Of a DNA stretch of 64,000 nt, positions 23,107 to 34,142 are shown piece by piece. Numbering within the stretch: the stretch's first letter is position 1; each line of letters opens with the position of its first letter. The notes under the pieces were generated by a model. That model searched no databases. It was not told the DNA's origin and saw only the letters and a program-made list of their open reading frames with translations. The position numbers were made by a program, and so were the translations under genes. This DNA is from Amanita rubescens (lineage: Eukaryota > Basidiomycota > Agaricomycetes > Agaricales > Amanitaceae). Location of the stretch: positions 44,115 to 108,114 of the forward strand of contig WION01000182.1 of the NCBI GenBank assembly GCA_015039365.1, read 5' to 3'.

Positions 23107-25198
23107 ATGGCCCCATCCAAAAGAAAGCGAATTAACACCAAACGTACCAAATTGCAGCCAGTTGTTACAGATTCGTATGTGATGCAGTCATCTTGTTCGC
23201 TTACATTGTACCCTATGCCACCAGTGAACTACCAGCGTCGCAAGAGAACCATGATGTCCAAGATAAGCTGTCACAGAAAGACAGCGAGATATCGGATGAT
23301 CAACAGCCGTAAGTTCTTGATTATCGGTCTTTTCTTTTATGACATTGTTCCTCAGTCTTTTGGAAACTGGCCCGATCTCAAAGAAGCAGAAGAAACTCGT
23401 TTCGAGCGATGATGATAGCGACGTTCCGCTTAAATGCACTTCCAGAGTCGAAGACATATCTGACCACGGCGAACATGAAACATCAGAGAGAGACGAAGAT
23501 CCCGTTGCAAAAGTCAAGAAACCAAAAGTTTTTAATCTTCGCAGGTATGTCTTCATTCATTTTCATGAAGCGCATGGTAGACTTTAGCGAATCTAGTGAT
23601 TCTGCCCTTGCCGATCAGACGGCACGATCGTCGAAAGGCAAGCCGGGCTTCATTCCTCAATCATCTACCTTGGAAAAATCCTCCAAATTGTTAGTTTTCA
23701 CTTTAGCGATTACTCATGATTGTATACTAGAATTTCAACTCAGATTTTTTGATTCGGATCTTGACAACTCAAATGACAGCGACAACGATTCGGATGGGCT
23801 GCACAGCGCGCATTCACTTGAAATACGAACTCCGTCAAAGGTTTTGTCTAAAGATCAGGGCGCTAAGGAAACGGCACCAATATATTTAGATTCTTTTCCA
23901 GAAATCACAGACTCTGGCATCAAACGAAATAAAGATATTCAGAATAACCCTATGATATTAGATGAAGACGCGATCGATCCCCTCTTGCGTGAAGATCATA
24001 AATCGCTGCCAGCACTTAGGCAAGTTATGCTGTTACGACCATACTACATCATTGACATCATGATTCACAGGAATACATCGGTAATACAATTCGTTCGCTA
24101 TGGTCAAGCACAACCTGAGCCTGCATCAAATGTTGCCCTGGGATATGAAAACGTTATCATGAACATGGCCTCCGGACCTAAGGGTAAACAGTACGTTTAT
24201 TAACACTTCTTGTCAATTTTCTGTTAACTATATCGCCCAATAGGCAATTGGCTGCGGCTGTCAAATTTACTTACACCCTGCCTTTTGTTAATCCTTCTCG
24301 AGCATCACCCGCGCTGGTCACATATGACGCTGGCAAAATCTGCTTTAAGGGCGAAAACAGCAAACATGGAAGGAACGTGGTGTTCATTACAACAGGACTT
24401 ATCGTTGATTCCCAATTGAAAACTCCGGGAGATAGTACAATTAATCCCGGACATAAGGTGATGCCATATTGCTCAATGTACTGATACTTTGATTCAATGT
24501 CGCTATTCGTTAGATCCGTCAGGTTCTGTTACTTCCATTTGCGGGAGAAGTCCAACGACTTCTCGCTTACATAGGAACGGTGTTTGAGACGGAGGAATAT
24601 GTATGCTTGTTAGAGTCAGGCACTTTGATTCTTACTACGCGAAGAGAAGGGGCAGGTGGAGATTATAATAACGGAAATTATGCGACATCCTGTGCGCTGT
24701 TGTTTCTTTTCTTTGGTGTTCATTGATCTTGCTAACCCATAGATAATTTTGAAGCTTCCAGCTCTCCCGTTCGCCCACGAGTACCCGCAGGCCTTCTTAC
24801 ATCTTCTCCTGTTAAACTTGGAACATCTCCGAATCCGAACAAGGGCAAAACAACACATTTTTCTCCGTCCCTCGGTTTCAAGGACACTGGTATGTGAAAT
24901 TTTGATAGAGTTCATGTAACCTCAAACGTTCTTGTTTCAAGTTCCCATTTACGATGCCCGTGGCAACCAAAACTTTATGTTTGACCAAGACAGTTGGAAG
25001 TGCATCAATGATCTACCAATATATAATAGCGGTAAGACCGACATACCCCCTTGTAAGTATATTGCAACCGTTGGGTATACGGTTGGCAGTTGGAAGACGA
25101 GAGCTGCCCCAGACGATGACACGATGAGAAACTGTGCAAGTCTAAACATACAGTTTGTAATCATACTGGGAAAGATCGATATGAAAGACCTTTCTTGA
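23107..25198 (+). CDS. Orphan-family protein, 561 aa, nine exons
   Basis: The exons are 23107-23174, 23225-23308, 23356-23544, 23588-23689, 23744-24190, 24244-24457, 24514-24691, 24743-24889 and 24942-25198. Their lengths add to 1,686 bp (562 codons including stop) and all phases agree. The N-terminal half is charged and Ser/Asp-rich (KRKRINTKRTK at the start, SDNDSDG in the middle), suggesting a disordered nuclear region. The C-terminal half is ordered: 'MLLRPYYIIDIMIH', 'NPSRASPALVTYDAGK', 'GENSKHGRNVVFI', 'SPVRPRVPAGLLTSSPVK' and 'YTVGSW'. I recognise no catalytic motif and no named domain. It is probably one of the expanded fungal families of unknown role. It is intact and carried in the 23-kb element. 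Confidence 0.72.
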
Positions 25199-25489
25199 TA
25201 TGATACGTTCAAATGTTATGTACATTTTTGAATGAAATAACTGTACGCGTCTTAATTGCTACTACGCTTTCCACCTCCAGCTGCTACAATATTTTAAATG
25301 CAATCTATGACATGGTCCACTTTCACGAGCGGGTTGTCCGATTCAAGAGATGGGAGGGTACCTTTAGTTGAAGTTGGCGGTAAACGCTGGGAAGAATGAG
25401 ACATTGAAAGGAGACAGGAAAAGTAACGAACCTCAAAAGCCTTATCCACAGACTGTTCGCAACAACGACCGTAACGCGGCTCAATAATG

Positions 25490-25740
25490 CTACGAATGTG
25501 AACGCGACCATGGTGAGCGCAGCAGGGACTGAGGAAGCGAGTGGGAGGACAAGACAAGGCACAGCGCAAACCGCTCAACGGCGTAATCTCCCAATGCCGC
25601 AGCGTATAACGCAATCAAATGCCGTTCACCTGCATCCTGCACCACTACTTTCAGATCAGCTTCCCATACTCAACCCAAAAACACGTACCTCTAGCACTCT
25701 CAAATATGTCTCAACACGGTCGGATGATCTTTGCCCCCAA
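25490..25740 (+). repeat. Right copy of the 20-kb inverted repeat
   Basis: Pairs with 19995-20240 in inverse orientation (see that entry). Together they bracket the two divergent orphan genes, so they may mark a duplicated or mobilised module. Confidence 0.8.
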
Positions 25741-25802
25741 CCGTCATTTGCCCCTTTCCTTTCATCCGTTTTCTAGCACTTTCTTCCGCGCATATGACAC
25801 GG

Positions 25803-26125
25803 ATCGAGATCGTCACTGTATAAGACACCATAAGTGAGTAGCGTTTTCCTATTCGAAATTTACAGCTGAGACGCACGGTGGTCTGTATTTATGTAGGGTT
25901 AGGGTTAGCTGAGGGCAGGCTCAACACACATGTGCTGTACGCTTGCCGTTCCCGACAAGGAAGCATATGCTGCCGTAGTTCGTCACTGTATAAGACACCA
26001 TAAGTGAGTATCGTTTTACAATTTGAAATTAACAGCGAAGACGCACAGTCGTCAGTATTCAAAGTTTGCTGGCACGTAGGGTTAGGGTTAGCTGAGAGCA
26101 GGATCAGCACACTCGTACTGTTCAT
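25803..26125 (+). repeat. About 175-bp direct duplication with telomere-like motif
   Basis: The segment starting CGTCACTGTATAAGACACC is present at about 25808 and again at about 25981. Each copy contains GTAGGGTTAGGGTTAGCT (near 25893 and 26076), which includes two TTAGGG-type telomeric units. The copies differ by substitutions and a short gap. It looks like interstitial telomere-like DNA duplicated locally. Confidence 0.8.
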
Positions 26126-26520
26126 CAAGATAAGGTGCTAGCAGTTCTTGAAGATCTAAACCTTTCAAAGTTCTCAACAGGTAAGACAAATGAAGAGGAG
26201 AACATACTAGTACAAAGGTAACATGCACACGTTTAAAATCTATAAATTTGTTAGTTGCTATGAAAGTGATCATAGATCACTCTCAATCCGTTCAATCGCT
26301 TAACGCGTCGCCCGGGGTCCCGACTCTACACGTATGACCGAACGCGTTCACTAAAACCGCATCCGTACGTAAGAGGGAGACAGAGACACTCAAGCATTCA
26401 TCAGCAGATGTTTGTGCATTGTATTACGTAAGTCCGAACTCACCTCGTCTCTCCCACATGACAGGTCCCTCTTCAGTATGTTTCACGGTGCTAATACATT
26501 CACGCTAGTTGATCCACTTT
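26126..26520. other. No gene seen; possible 5' region of the dioxygenase
   Basis: No convincing open frame. An upstream start exon of the next gene may lie here, because its first recognisable coding segment has an in-frame stop just before it. Confidence 0.35.
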
Positions 26521-27798
26521 ATGCTAGATTTCTGTGTCTTCTGGCAGAAGTCGGTCAGCAATAGGACAGGCAAATCGAAACAAAACATCTAAGCTAAGGT
26601 TCAAAAGGAATAAAAAAGCGAAAGCTGCGATTGAATTGGCCAAACGTGCGCTTGATCTGGAAGAAAAATTGACCCTCATGCGGGCTAAAGCTCCCTCCAG
26701 ACGGAGACGTTCAGGTATGTTTTCATGTTTCAACACCATTTTTCCACCTACCACTTTTACGTACAGATCGACCCAGGGGCCGCCGTACCACGGATGCTAA
26801 GAATCGCCGTTATCTTCGTCGGAGCTCTATGCGTTACGGAGCTAAATTTAATGCGGAATATCGAACCAGTATGTTCAAATTAGTATCCATTTAACGACAG
26901 ACATTTACTGTGCCGTAGTCCATCATACTTGCACGTCAGTTCCAGGCGACTTCATTATCAGGAAGTCTAAAGATGAAGTTCGGGAAACGATCCAGATGAC
27001 TTATCGAAAAACTCGATATGTCTACCGCAGCGGAAACGTTGAAGTCAAATGTCCCTTATCCGCCAAAACCATATTATTCCGAAGGGGCCGACTTAGTCTT
27101 GTCGCCAGAGTATCACTCTCCACCCTACGATTTTGTTTTCCCGATTTTCTCTTCAAAAAATTTGGGAATGTAATATCTCAAGGCCAGATGCGACGACTTA
27201 TTAAAAATTGGCAGTGCTTTGTCGACACTGGCGTTAAACCAAAGGGAAAAAGGCATGATATGCGCTCAACAAAGCCGGCTTTTCATCTCGGTGTTTGGAG
27301 ACGTTACCAGAAGATACCTCATATAACAGAAGATAGCAATTCTGAAATTGACAATGTTCGGGAAGCATCTGATGCATTCCTAACGGCACTACGCAATATT
27401 GTGGCATCTAAGATCTCCACTTACACCGAAAATTACGCGCCAAGGATTTGGAAAGAACAAAAAAAGTGAGTAATGTTTTCAAGTTTGACGCCTTATTAAT
27501 TTAGACGTTTTTAAGCATTTCTTCATTTCTTTTGACGCTCGAACATATTGCTTGTAGAACAGCATTAGATTTCGAATCCGCTTTCACGACGGTCGCCGTC
27601 ATGGAGGGCAGTTCGGACAGGGTTCATGTAGATGCCAACGACCATGGCATATCATGGATTCTGCCTTTGGGAGATTGGGAAGGAGGGCGTTTGGTCATAC
27701 CTCAGTTGAAAATGGAGGTTGAGGTCCACGCAGGACAACTGGTAGGTTTCAGTGCAAATATTCTTGCTCACTATTGCACTCCGGTCACAAAGGGATGA
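26521..27798 (+). pseudogene. TET/JBP-like 2OG-Fe(II) dioxygenase, C-terminally truncated
   Basis: Multi-exon: coding up to 26714, then 26767-26868, about 26930-27466 and 27505-27798. The N-terminal part is strongly basic (RFKRNKKAKAAIELAKRAL, RRRRS), as in DNA- or chromatin-associated proteins. The C-terminal exon has the double-stranded beta-helix signature: 'GSSDRVHVDAND' with the metal-binding H-x-D, 'LPLGDWEGGRLVIPQL', and the distal His in 'ANILAHYCTPVTKG'. This arrangement resembles fungal TET/JBP-type enzymes, which oxidise 5-methylcytosine or thymine bases. The assignment rests on motif pattern alone. The frame stops at TGA 27796-27798, immediately before the expected G-R-x that binds the 2-oxoglutarate carboxylate. 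The downstream sequence in frame reads RIIITM, so CGA probably became TGA. The start exon and part of the middle exon are uncertain. Confidence 0.6.
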
Positions 27799-28963
27799 AG
27801 GATTATTATAACCATGTTCACATGCCATAACGTTTTCTTGGATTCTGTAATGTTTTATAGATTATGAACATCATAAACTATATGAGTACTTTTATGCCTT
27901 TGCTCGTTTAGCCTGGATACTTTCTTAGGCCTTACCTCCTTATGCCCGCCTGCGCGGCACAACAAGGGTGAATATCAACCATATTCTAGTGTCGTAAATT
28001 CTCAAGTCTCAAGTCGATACTCGACAAAGATAACCACGCTTAACGTCGATAACACGAGCGATCGTCTACCTTTTACCGGTTTGATATGCTCCCTTCCATA
28101 ACCCCAGTTTTTTTGATTTACTACAGCGAGTATACCTTGTGCGCCGCATACTACACTGCTGGTGCCTATTATCAAACTGCTGGAGGGATATGCGTCGACA
28201 TGTCAAACATGGATAAGATTTTAGAAATTCACGGTGTGTACTATACCTCTATTATGAACAATGAGTTAATTTCCGCAATCAGCTGAATACTCGGACCTGG
28301 TATGCCAGCTGGGTGCACGGTGGTTGGACGTTAATGTTACGGTGACAGAAAATGGTCCGTCGAGTACCACCGATTCTTCGCAGATGTGAAACTCAACAAT
28401 GGGAGCACAGGAATACCTATTTTCTTCTCCTACTACAACACGTACAACTCACTATACCTAAATCTCAGATTGACCCCACACCCAGCATCGGAGGAATGCT
28501 CAGCACCTGATCTTCGGGCAGTACGCTGCCCTCCGTTCTCCTGCACAAAAACAACCAAAGCTGAATGGTTCCTCAACGGAACAACAGACGTAGCAGATCC
28601 CCATCGTTCGTAAAGCAACAGAAGTCGTCAGTCAAGTGATGAACTGCAGTCTGGGAATCCGTACGTCACCTTCTCTCACTTTCTCTCCCCATCTTAAGAC
28701 TCTAACACCACGAAGCTCACCAGATTGTGTTGAACTTCTCAACGACAAATTCATGCACGCTACCAACCTTTGCGGCCAATCCAAAGACTGAAGTTATAGT
28801 CTCTTCTTCAAATTCCAAGATCCCAGCAAAGCTTATCTCTTCGACACCTCCCGGTATAAAAGTACGAAGGGACGGTTTTCACATTAGCAAAAGATGCAAA
28901 GGATGTTCGGGTCAAGATACAAGCGGTTCTTGATATAACGGTCTACTATTTGTCTATACATGC
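27799..28963. other. Possible gene remnants, nothing firm
   Basis: Plus-strand open stretches at 28086-28286 and 28386-28613 contain some plausible peptide text (GAYYQTAGGICVDMSNMDK) but no consistent splice structure or motif. No function is assigned. Confidence 0.25.
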
Positions 28964-29882
28964 CTATGAATTCTTTATCACCATTCTTGGCACAAACCTT
29001 TCGGTTTTAGCGTACTTTGTAAGACTTATATGCCAAGAAATGTTATGCCCTTCAACAGAACACATATCTTTCTTCTCTCCCTCAAGAGATATCATCCAGC
29101 ACCGATCATCGCCAAAACGGCGGGTCCTCATTTTCAATTCATCAGCAGCGCATTGAAAGTTTTCAGTACGAATCGCATGTACCATTATCCAGCCTCGCCT
29201 CTCATATTTCTTCAGCGCTTCCAATGACTTCTTGTTGAACACGCCGCAAACCAAAGTTTCCCGATCAATAAAGGTGCATACGGGATACAAAGAATATGCG
29301 CGCTGGTATGTGATCACGTTCATAACGCACGCTTAATATTTATTAGTCGATGATCTAACATTAAAAACGCTACTCACTGGAATGAAAGTCCAATATTGCA
29401 CGAATAGGAGAAGCTTTCGTCGCCATCAATTGCACAACTTGGTTTGAACCTGGGTGTTTGAAGCTCTCCACCGATTCTATTTCTTCAAAACCGCGATACT
29501 CCAATTCGCCTTCGACAACAGATGCACTTGCTGCTGTCTTCTCCATCAAGCTATATCCAAATGCCACCATCTGCGTTTTCCACAAATCGATATATCTCGC
29601 TTCAAAGTAAAGGTCCAAATCGGCTTCGTGATAACGAGTTCTGTCGAAAAACTGCAATGCGGTAGAACCGCTAATAAGCGCGTTCGTTTCCTTCATCATT
29701 TGGACAAATACTTGGACCTGATTCTCGTTATCGACGAAAGGCATAATAACTCTTGATATGCGGAAGACGGACTTGCAATACTGTTCCTTTAAATCCTTCA
29801 TTCTTTGCGAAGTCCGTTCAAGTGCCAAGATATCCTCAATCGGCAGGAGGTCAAATATTTTGTACCACAGCTCAACGCTCAA
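28964..29882 (-). CDS. F-box protein with nucleotidyltransferase-like segment, 290 aa
   Basis: Two exons, 29882-29378 and 29331-28964, sum to 873 bp in phase (GTGAGT donor, AAG acceptor). The N terminus 'MSVELWYKIFDLLPIEDILALERTSQRM' (shown in part) is an F-box, expected to bind Skp1 in an SCF ubiquitin ligase. It is followed by 'ISGSTALQFFDRT' and 'EADLDLYFEARY', a G-S-x(n)-D-x-D pattern like the nucleotidyltransferase fold seen in many basidiomycete F-box-type proteins. Whether it is catalytic is unknown. Later text ('DFHSTCVMNVITYQRAYSLYP') matches the layout of that expanded family. The gene looks intact and is part of the cargo stretch. Confidence 0.7.
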
Positions 29883-30274
29883 TGAACTTGATTTGTGAGT
29901 GATAAAAATTAATACAGTTTAAAACGTGTTACTCACTGGCACATGTCGAAATGAAACATCAACATGCTGGGATGTTTACGATACAGGAACGGTAAGGAGC
30001 AATCGGATTTTTCAGCGACGGCTGTATTTATAGATTTTGACAATCTACGCGTTGCCACTGACATTCGATCATTAGAAATGCGAGTGCTATAAGATTATCC
30101 GACCAACACCTGTTGGCAGAAGGTCATTGCGCCTTGCCATATTCTTAATACGGTCATCACCGCTGCTTTACCTGCTGCGTCCATCAAATCTCAAAGAATT
30201 ACATCACATACCGTGAGTTCCAGCGCATAACTCACCGTATATATCACGCTTAACATATTTGAAAGAAAAAGCTT
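29883..30274. other. Intergenic, no gene seen
   Basis: Space between two divergently transcribed cargo genes, presumably containing both promoters. No specific motif is claimed. Confidence 0.35.
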
Positions 30275-30744
30275 ATGTTGAATGCGCTATATTTTCCTGC
30301 TGACCGTTCGCGATCAAAAAGAATAGAAGTAGCCGCCTCAAGCTCTGGCCCACCGACAGAAGTTCATCATCTCGAACTTTCAAAATACTTCGAGGGAAGA
30401 GATCCGAATCTCTTCACAGTCACGAAGTACCCTGTTACATTACCAATTCCTCTCGACAACAACTTCGTTATATTTTTTGAAAGAGTAAGCAACAAGTTTG
30501 CCGTATTAAACGTTGTTTCTTACTCTCTCGCAAGGAGAACCTACTGGTTAACTCAAATATTATGAAGTTGTCAAAAGGACACTGTCTATGTTTCGGAAAC
30601 ATATTAGTCCTGAAACGCCATGCGACAACGGGTAGATTTCTTTCTGTAACCGTATCTGACCGCCGTTTGGTGGAGCGCATTGTCTTAAGGTGCGACGCCC
30701 TCGTGTTACTGTTAAAACGGTTTCACTTATATTATTTAGTATAA
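30275..30744 (+). CDS. Small orphan-family protein, 139 aa, two exons
   Basis: The exons are 30275-30484 and 30535-30744 (210 bp each) with a GTAAGC...AAG intron, 140 codons in total. The protein begins MLNALYFPADRS. After the splice it continues 'ENLLVNSNIMKLSKGHCLCFGNILVLKR' (in part) and ends near 'RRLVERIVLRCDALVLLLK'. The pattern of a GN-(I/V)-LVLK block after an intron resembles a short multi-copy mushroom family of unknown role. I claim no function. Confidence 0.55.
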
Positions 30745-31524
30745 CACACGGACGAGACCTCATGTCTGGTTCCGTAGTGTGAAACATTGTTTAGTGTAGG
30801 GTATGCAGCTCAACAATGGTGGAGTTAGCGAGCTAAATACTTATCATATATCTTTGCATTGAGTACGTATGACAATGAAATCTGTCACATTAATACTGTC
30901 GAATTATGGAATCGTGCGCTGCAATTTCAACACATGTGTTGAGATGCAAAAGTTAGCCGTCAAACCAGCGAGGCCGAAGCGTACCCTCGGAGCTCCGACT
31001 CATCCGTCAATCCCTTGGCCAATTCGTCGACGCGTAAGAAATCATCAACGATCCATAATTTATATCCAACGGAAGCGTCATAAGCGGTTCGCGACGGAGC
31101 TGACACGCGAGACAGATTTGGTGATACGTTCAACACCAGTGTCGTGACCTTGAACTGCGTCCAACCTGGTATGGGAGAATCAAATCCACCGTCACCTTGA
31201 ACCTCGTTCAAGCTGGCACGAGAGACTATCAACACGTTGCTCACCTTGAACTGCGGGAAGTGCGTTCCATAGGCTATCCATTTCCGTCAATCCCTTGCCA
31301 CTTCCTTTACCCGACTGACGACTAGCGAAGATTCATACTCGCATCTAACGGGCGCCGGTTCCCTACTCAAAGCGCATAACGTCTTACATAGCACAGTTCG
31401 CCTCCGCTTTGAATTGTGAACTGCAGAATGTGTGTTCAACGCCTGCATTCGATTAACTTTCCTCAATTTATGATTTCAACAATGTGATTATGTGAACCCA
31501 CTTGACAACCTGAACTGCGTCCAA
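30745..31524 (+). repeat. Non-coding DNA with 'TTGAACTGCG' repeats
   Basis: Copies of (C/T)TGAACTGCG(T/G) lie near 31152, 31244 and 31511, and again at 32950. The segment 31230-31490 is partly duplicated at 32932-33200 (GTGCGTTCCATAGG, CCGACTGACGA, CTGCA(A/T)TCG.TTAACTTTC). The two copies flank the small hAT element at 31533. Confidence 0.6.
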
Positions 31525-31532
31525 GCTGGAAC

Positions 31533-32904
31533 TAGTGTTGTGCACGGCCTGGCCCCAAGCCGTCGAGCCCCGGCTGCCGAGCCCTCGAAGCCAGAGCCGA
31601 GCCGAGCCCTACTGAACGGCTCTGAACGGCTCAGGGCTCGGCTTGCACTTGAAGAAGCCGTGAGCCGGGCCGCCCAGCCCCGGCTTTCCACCGCACATTG
31701 TCGTTCTTCATCGCGCCTTGTCAAAAGTATTGGTACGTACCAATTCAATGCCTGATTAGTAATGGTCGGGAAAACTTGGCCAAACCCGACCACGCCGCGT
31801 TGTAATTCACACGGTAATGATCACCTAGTGGCGACCACAAGACTGGAGAGGGAGAGTAGCTGCGTGCGGGCAGCTTTGGAGCGGGTAAGCCCATCATTCA
31901 TGCGTCCTCGGCGTTCGCTACTAACTGTATTGTATAGAAGTGTTCGTTCTTGGGCGAGCCAACTCCGCGAAAGGCCATCATATGCCAGGGTTCTTCGTGA
32001 ATGGTAACAAACATTTTTGACAGTACAAGAACCGCTATCTTGAGATGTATGGCAATAACTTGGCACCAGCCCCACGACGACGAACTGGCCAGTCTGCAAC
32101 CCGCAAACTTGGGATACTAATCCATGAATTATCTGATGATGAAGACGATGCTGACTCATCACCGGCATCCCCTATTGTGCCTGAGGATCTACGTCGTGCA
32201 CCATGGCAAAAAGATTTCAATGGATATTTGAACTTGAAGGATCAACTTGGCAATCTGACTATTACTGAGTGGTGGGGTGTACGTATTCCTCGCATTTTAC
32301 CATTATGATTACAATCTGATTATGAAATAGTGGAATGCTACTCGGTATCCTGTCTGGGCATCTCTTGCGCGTGACATGCTCCCCATTATGGCGTCATCGG
32401 TTTCTAGTGAACGGGCATTCTCATCCGCAGGAATCACTATCACTAAGCGCCGAAATCGACTAAAACCAGACATTGTGGAGGCACTACAATTCCTGAAATG
32501 CCTCTACCACCATGATCTACTATTTCGTGAAGAGGCTAGCACTCAATTTGAGGTGGAGGAATTTGGGAATCCGAATACGGAGGATATCGTGGCAGAGAAT
32601 GACAAAGGGTGGGATAGAATGGTTGAGGATCTTGCTGATGATGAGGGCTATGTAGACAGTGATGGAGAGGAAGTATTCGTACAAGAAGTAGGATTATGAT
32701 ACGACTAGTACATTTCTGTTTGCCAAGCCCTGGCCTAAAACCCAAGCCCCGGCTTCACCCAAGCCCCGGCCTGAGCCTGAGCCGGGCCTGAGCCAGCCGT
32801 GAGCCCTCTACTGGGGCCTGGCTTATATTTCTTACAAGCCGGAGCCGTCCCAAGCCGAGCCTGAGCCGGGGCTTTTGAGCCGAGCCGGGCCGTGCACATC
32901 ACTA
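31533..32904 (+). mobile_element. hAT3: internally deleted hAT element (1,372 bp)
   Basis: The left end is TAGTGTTGTGCACGGCC and the right end is GGCCGTGCACATCACTA, with dense AGCC(C)CGGC/GAGCCGGG subterminal motifs. An exact 8-bp duplication GCTGGAAC lies at 31525-31532 and 32905-32912. It encodes only the C-terminal exons of a transposase (next entry), so it is non-autonomous. Confidence 0.92.
32045..32699 (+). pseudogene. hAT3 transposase C-terminal remnant
   Basis: Two exons with an intron at 32279-32330. They give 'ITEWWG' then 'WNATRYPVWASLARDMLPI' and the hAT dimerisation signature 'SSVSSERAFSSAGITI' followed by 'RRNRLKPDIVEALQFLKC'. The tail is acidic and ends at 32699. The N-terminal BED finger and catalytic core are missing. 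Confidence 0.85.
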
Positions 32905-32912
32905 GCTGGAAC

Positions 32913-34142
32913 GGGATACTGATTTGGTTATCAACGCCTTGGTCACCTTGAACTGCGGGATGTGCGTTCCATAGGATATCCGTTTCCGTCTATCCTTGCC
33001 AATTCCTTTATCCGACTGACGATCTTCGACGCTCTTTACCCGACTGACGACCGACAACAATCCTTAATCGCATCAAACAGGCGATAACGTGTAACATGGC
33101 ATAGACTGTCATCACTCTGAATTGAGACCTGTGAAATGATGTTCGCTACAAGCCTGCAATCGCTTAACTTTCGTAATTTATGCCAGATTCAGCGATGATG
33201 AATAAGGAGTCAGCACAATCGTGTAAACGCTAAATTTAAATAGCTTACCAAGAGTATGTTCAGCCGTGTGAATATCCGGTTATAACTGAATTAGCCTGGA
33301 CACTGCTTGACCACTGCACAGACTGATACACGAAGTTAACTGAAACATGTCGTTCAAAACGTTATTGGTGAATTTCTAACCGTCCATTTATATCGCTGGA
33401 CTAAATTTGATATCTATTTAGCTTGTTCTGACTTTTTTCTCCCTGAATTATTGCCTGTATCGCAAATTGAGAATAGAGATCAATTGCAACGGTGAGATTC
33501 AATCTGTGCAAAGGGGTGCGACTGTCAGTAAAGAGCTGCTTAACATAGATATGAATGACCCGACGCTTTTATGTTCTGTCGCCAACATAAAGTGCATCCT
33601 GTACTGCGCCTCTTCACGTCATCAGCCAAACATTAAGCAGGTCGCACTGTATTCTGTGAGTAGCTTGTCAATGCATCTGTATCAGATTCTGATCATTAAG
33701 CAGGCGCTACGTCTGATGATGCGAGTTGCTGAAAGTGTTTGGCAAGACTTGGTATTAAAGCTCGAACGTATTTGCATGCAGGGTGAGAGAACAATTTGAC
33801 AACGCGATATCATTGCGTTAATCATGCCACTTCCCTTTCATTCGCATCCATACTGAGTACTTCGCAATAGGGGTTACTATGGCACATGGTAAGTTTTAAT
33901 ATATTACAGTCATGACTGTCGTTCGCCTCATATGATTACCTTAGATTTGCATTGCAGCTCGATGTCAGACTGCCTTTACCTGCGTGTTCATTACATCCTT
34001 TCATCCTTATCTGTAAGTTCACATTGCAATTCTATATATCTTGGTATAGTAATGACAAATATATAAACAGCTTTTTAATGGATGTTGTGGTTATCATTGT
34101 AGTGTAGTACATATTCTTAGTGTAGTTGCCAAAAACAGGTTT
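32913..34142. other. No firm gene; composition changes near 33.9 kb
   Basis: After the duplicated segment (32932-33200) an open frame at 33467-33799 (110 codons) has no recognisable motif. From about 33.9 kb rightwards the sequence becomes markedly AT-richer, matching the Helitron coding region, so a boundary probably lies between 33.8 and 34.1 kb. No Helitron 5' end could be fixed. Confidence 0.4.

Noticed and set aside
31492..31793. Open frames in the GAGCC-rich DNA
   Set aside because: These are subterminal repeats of hAT3 read as Ala/Arg/Ser-rich peptide. They are non-coding.
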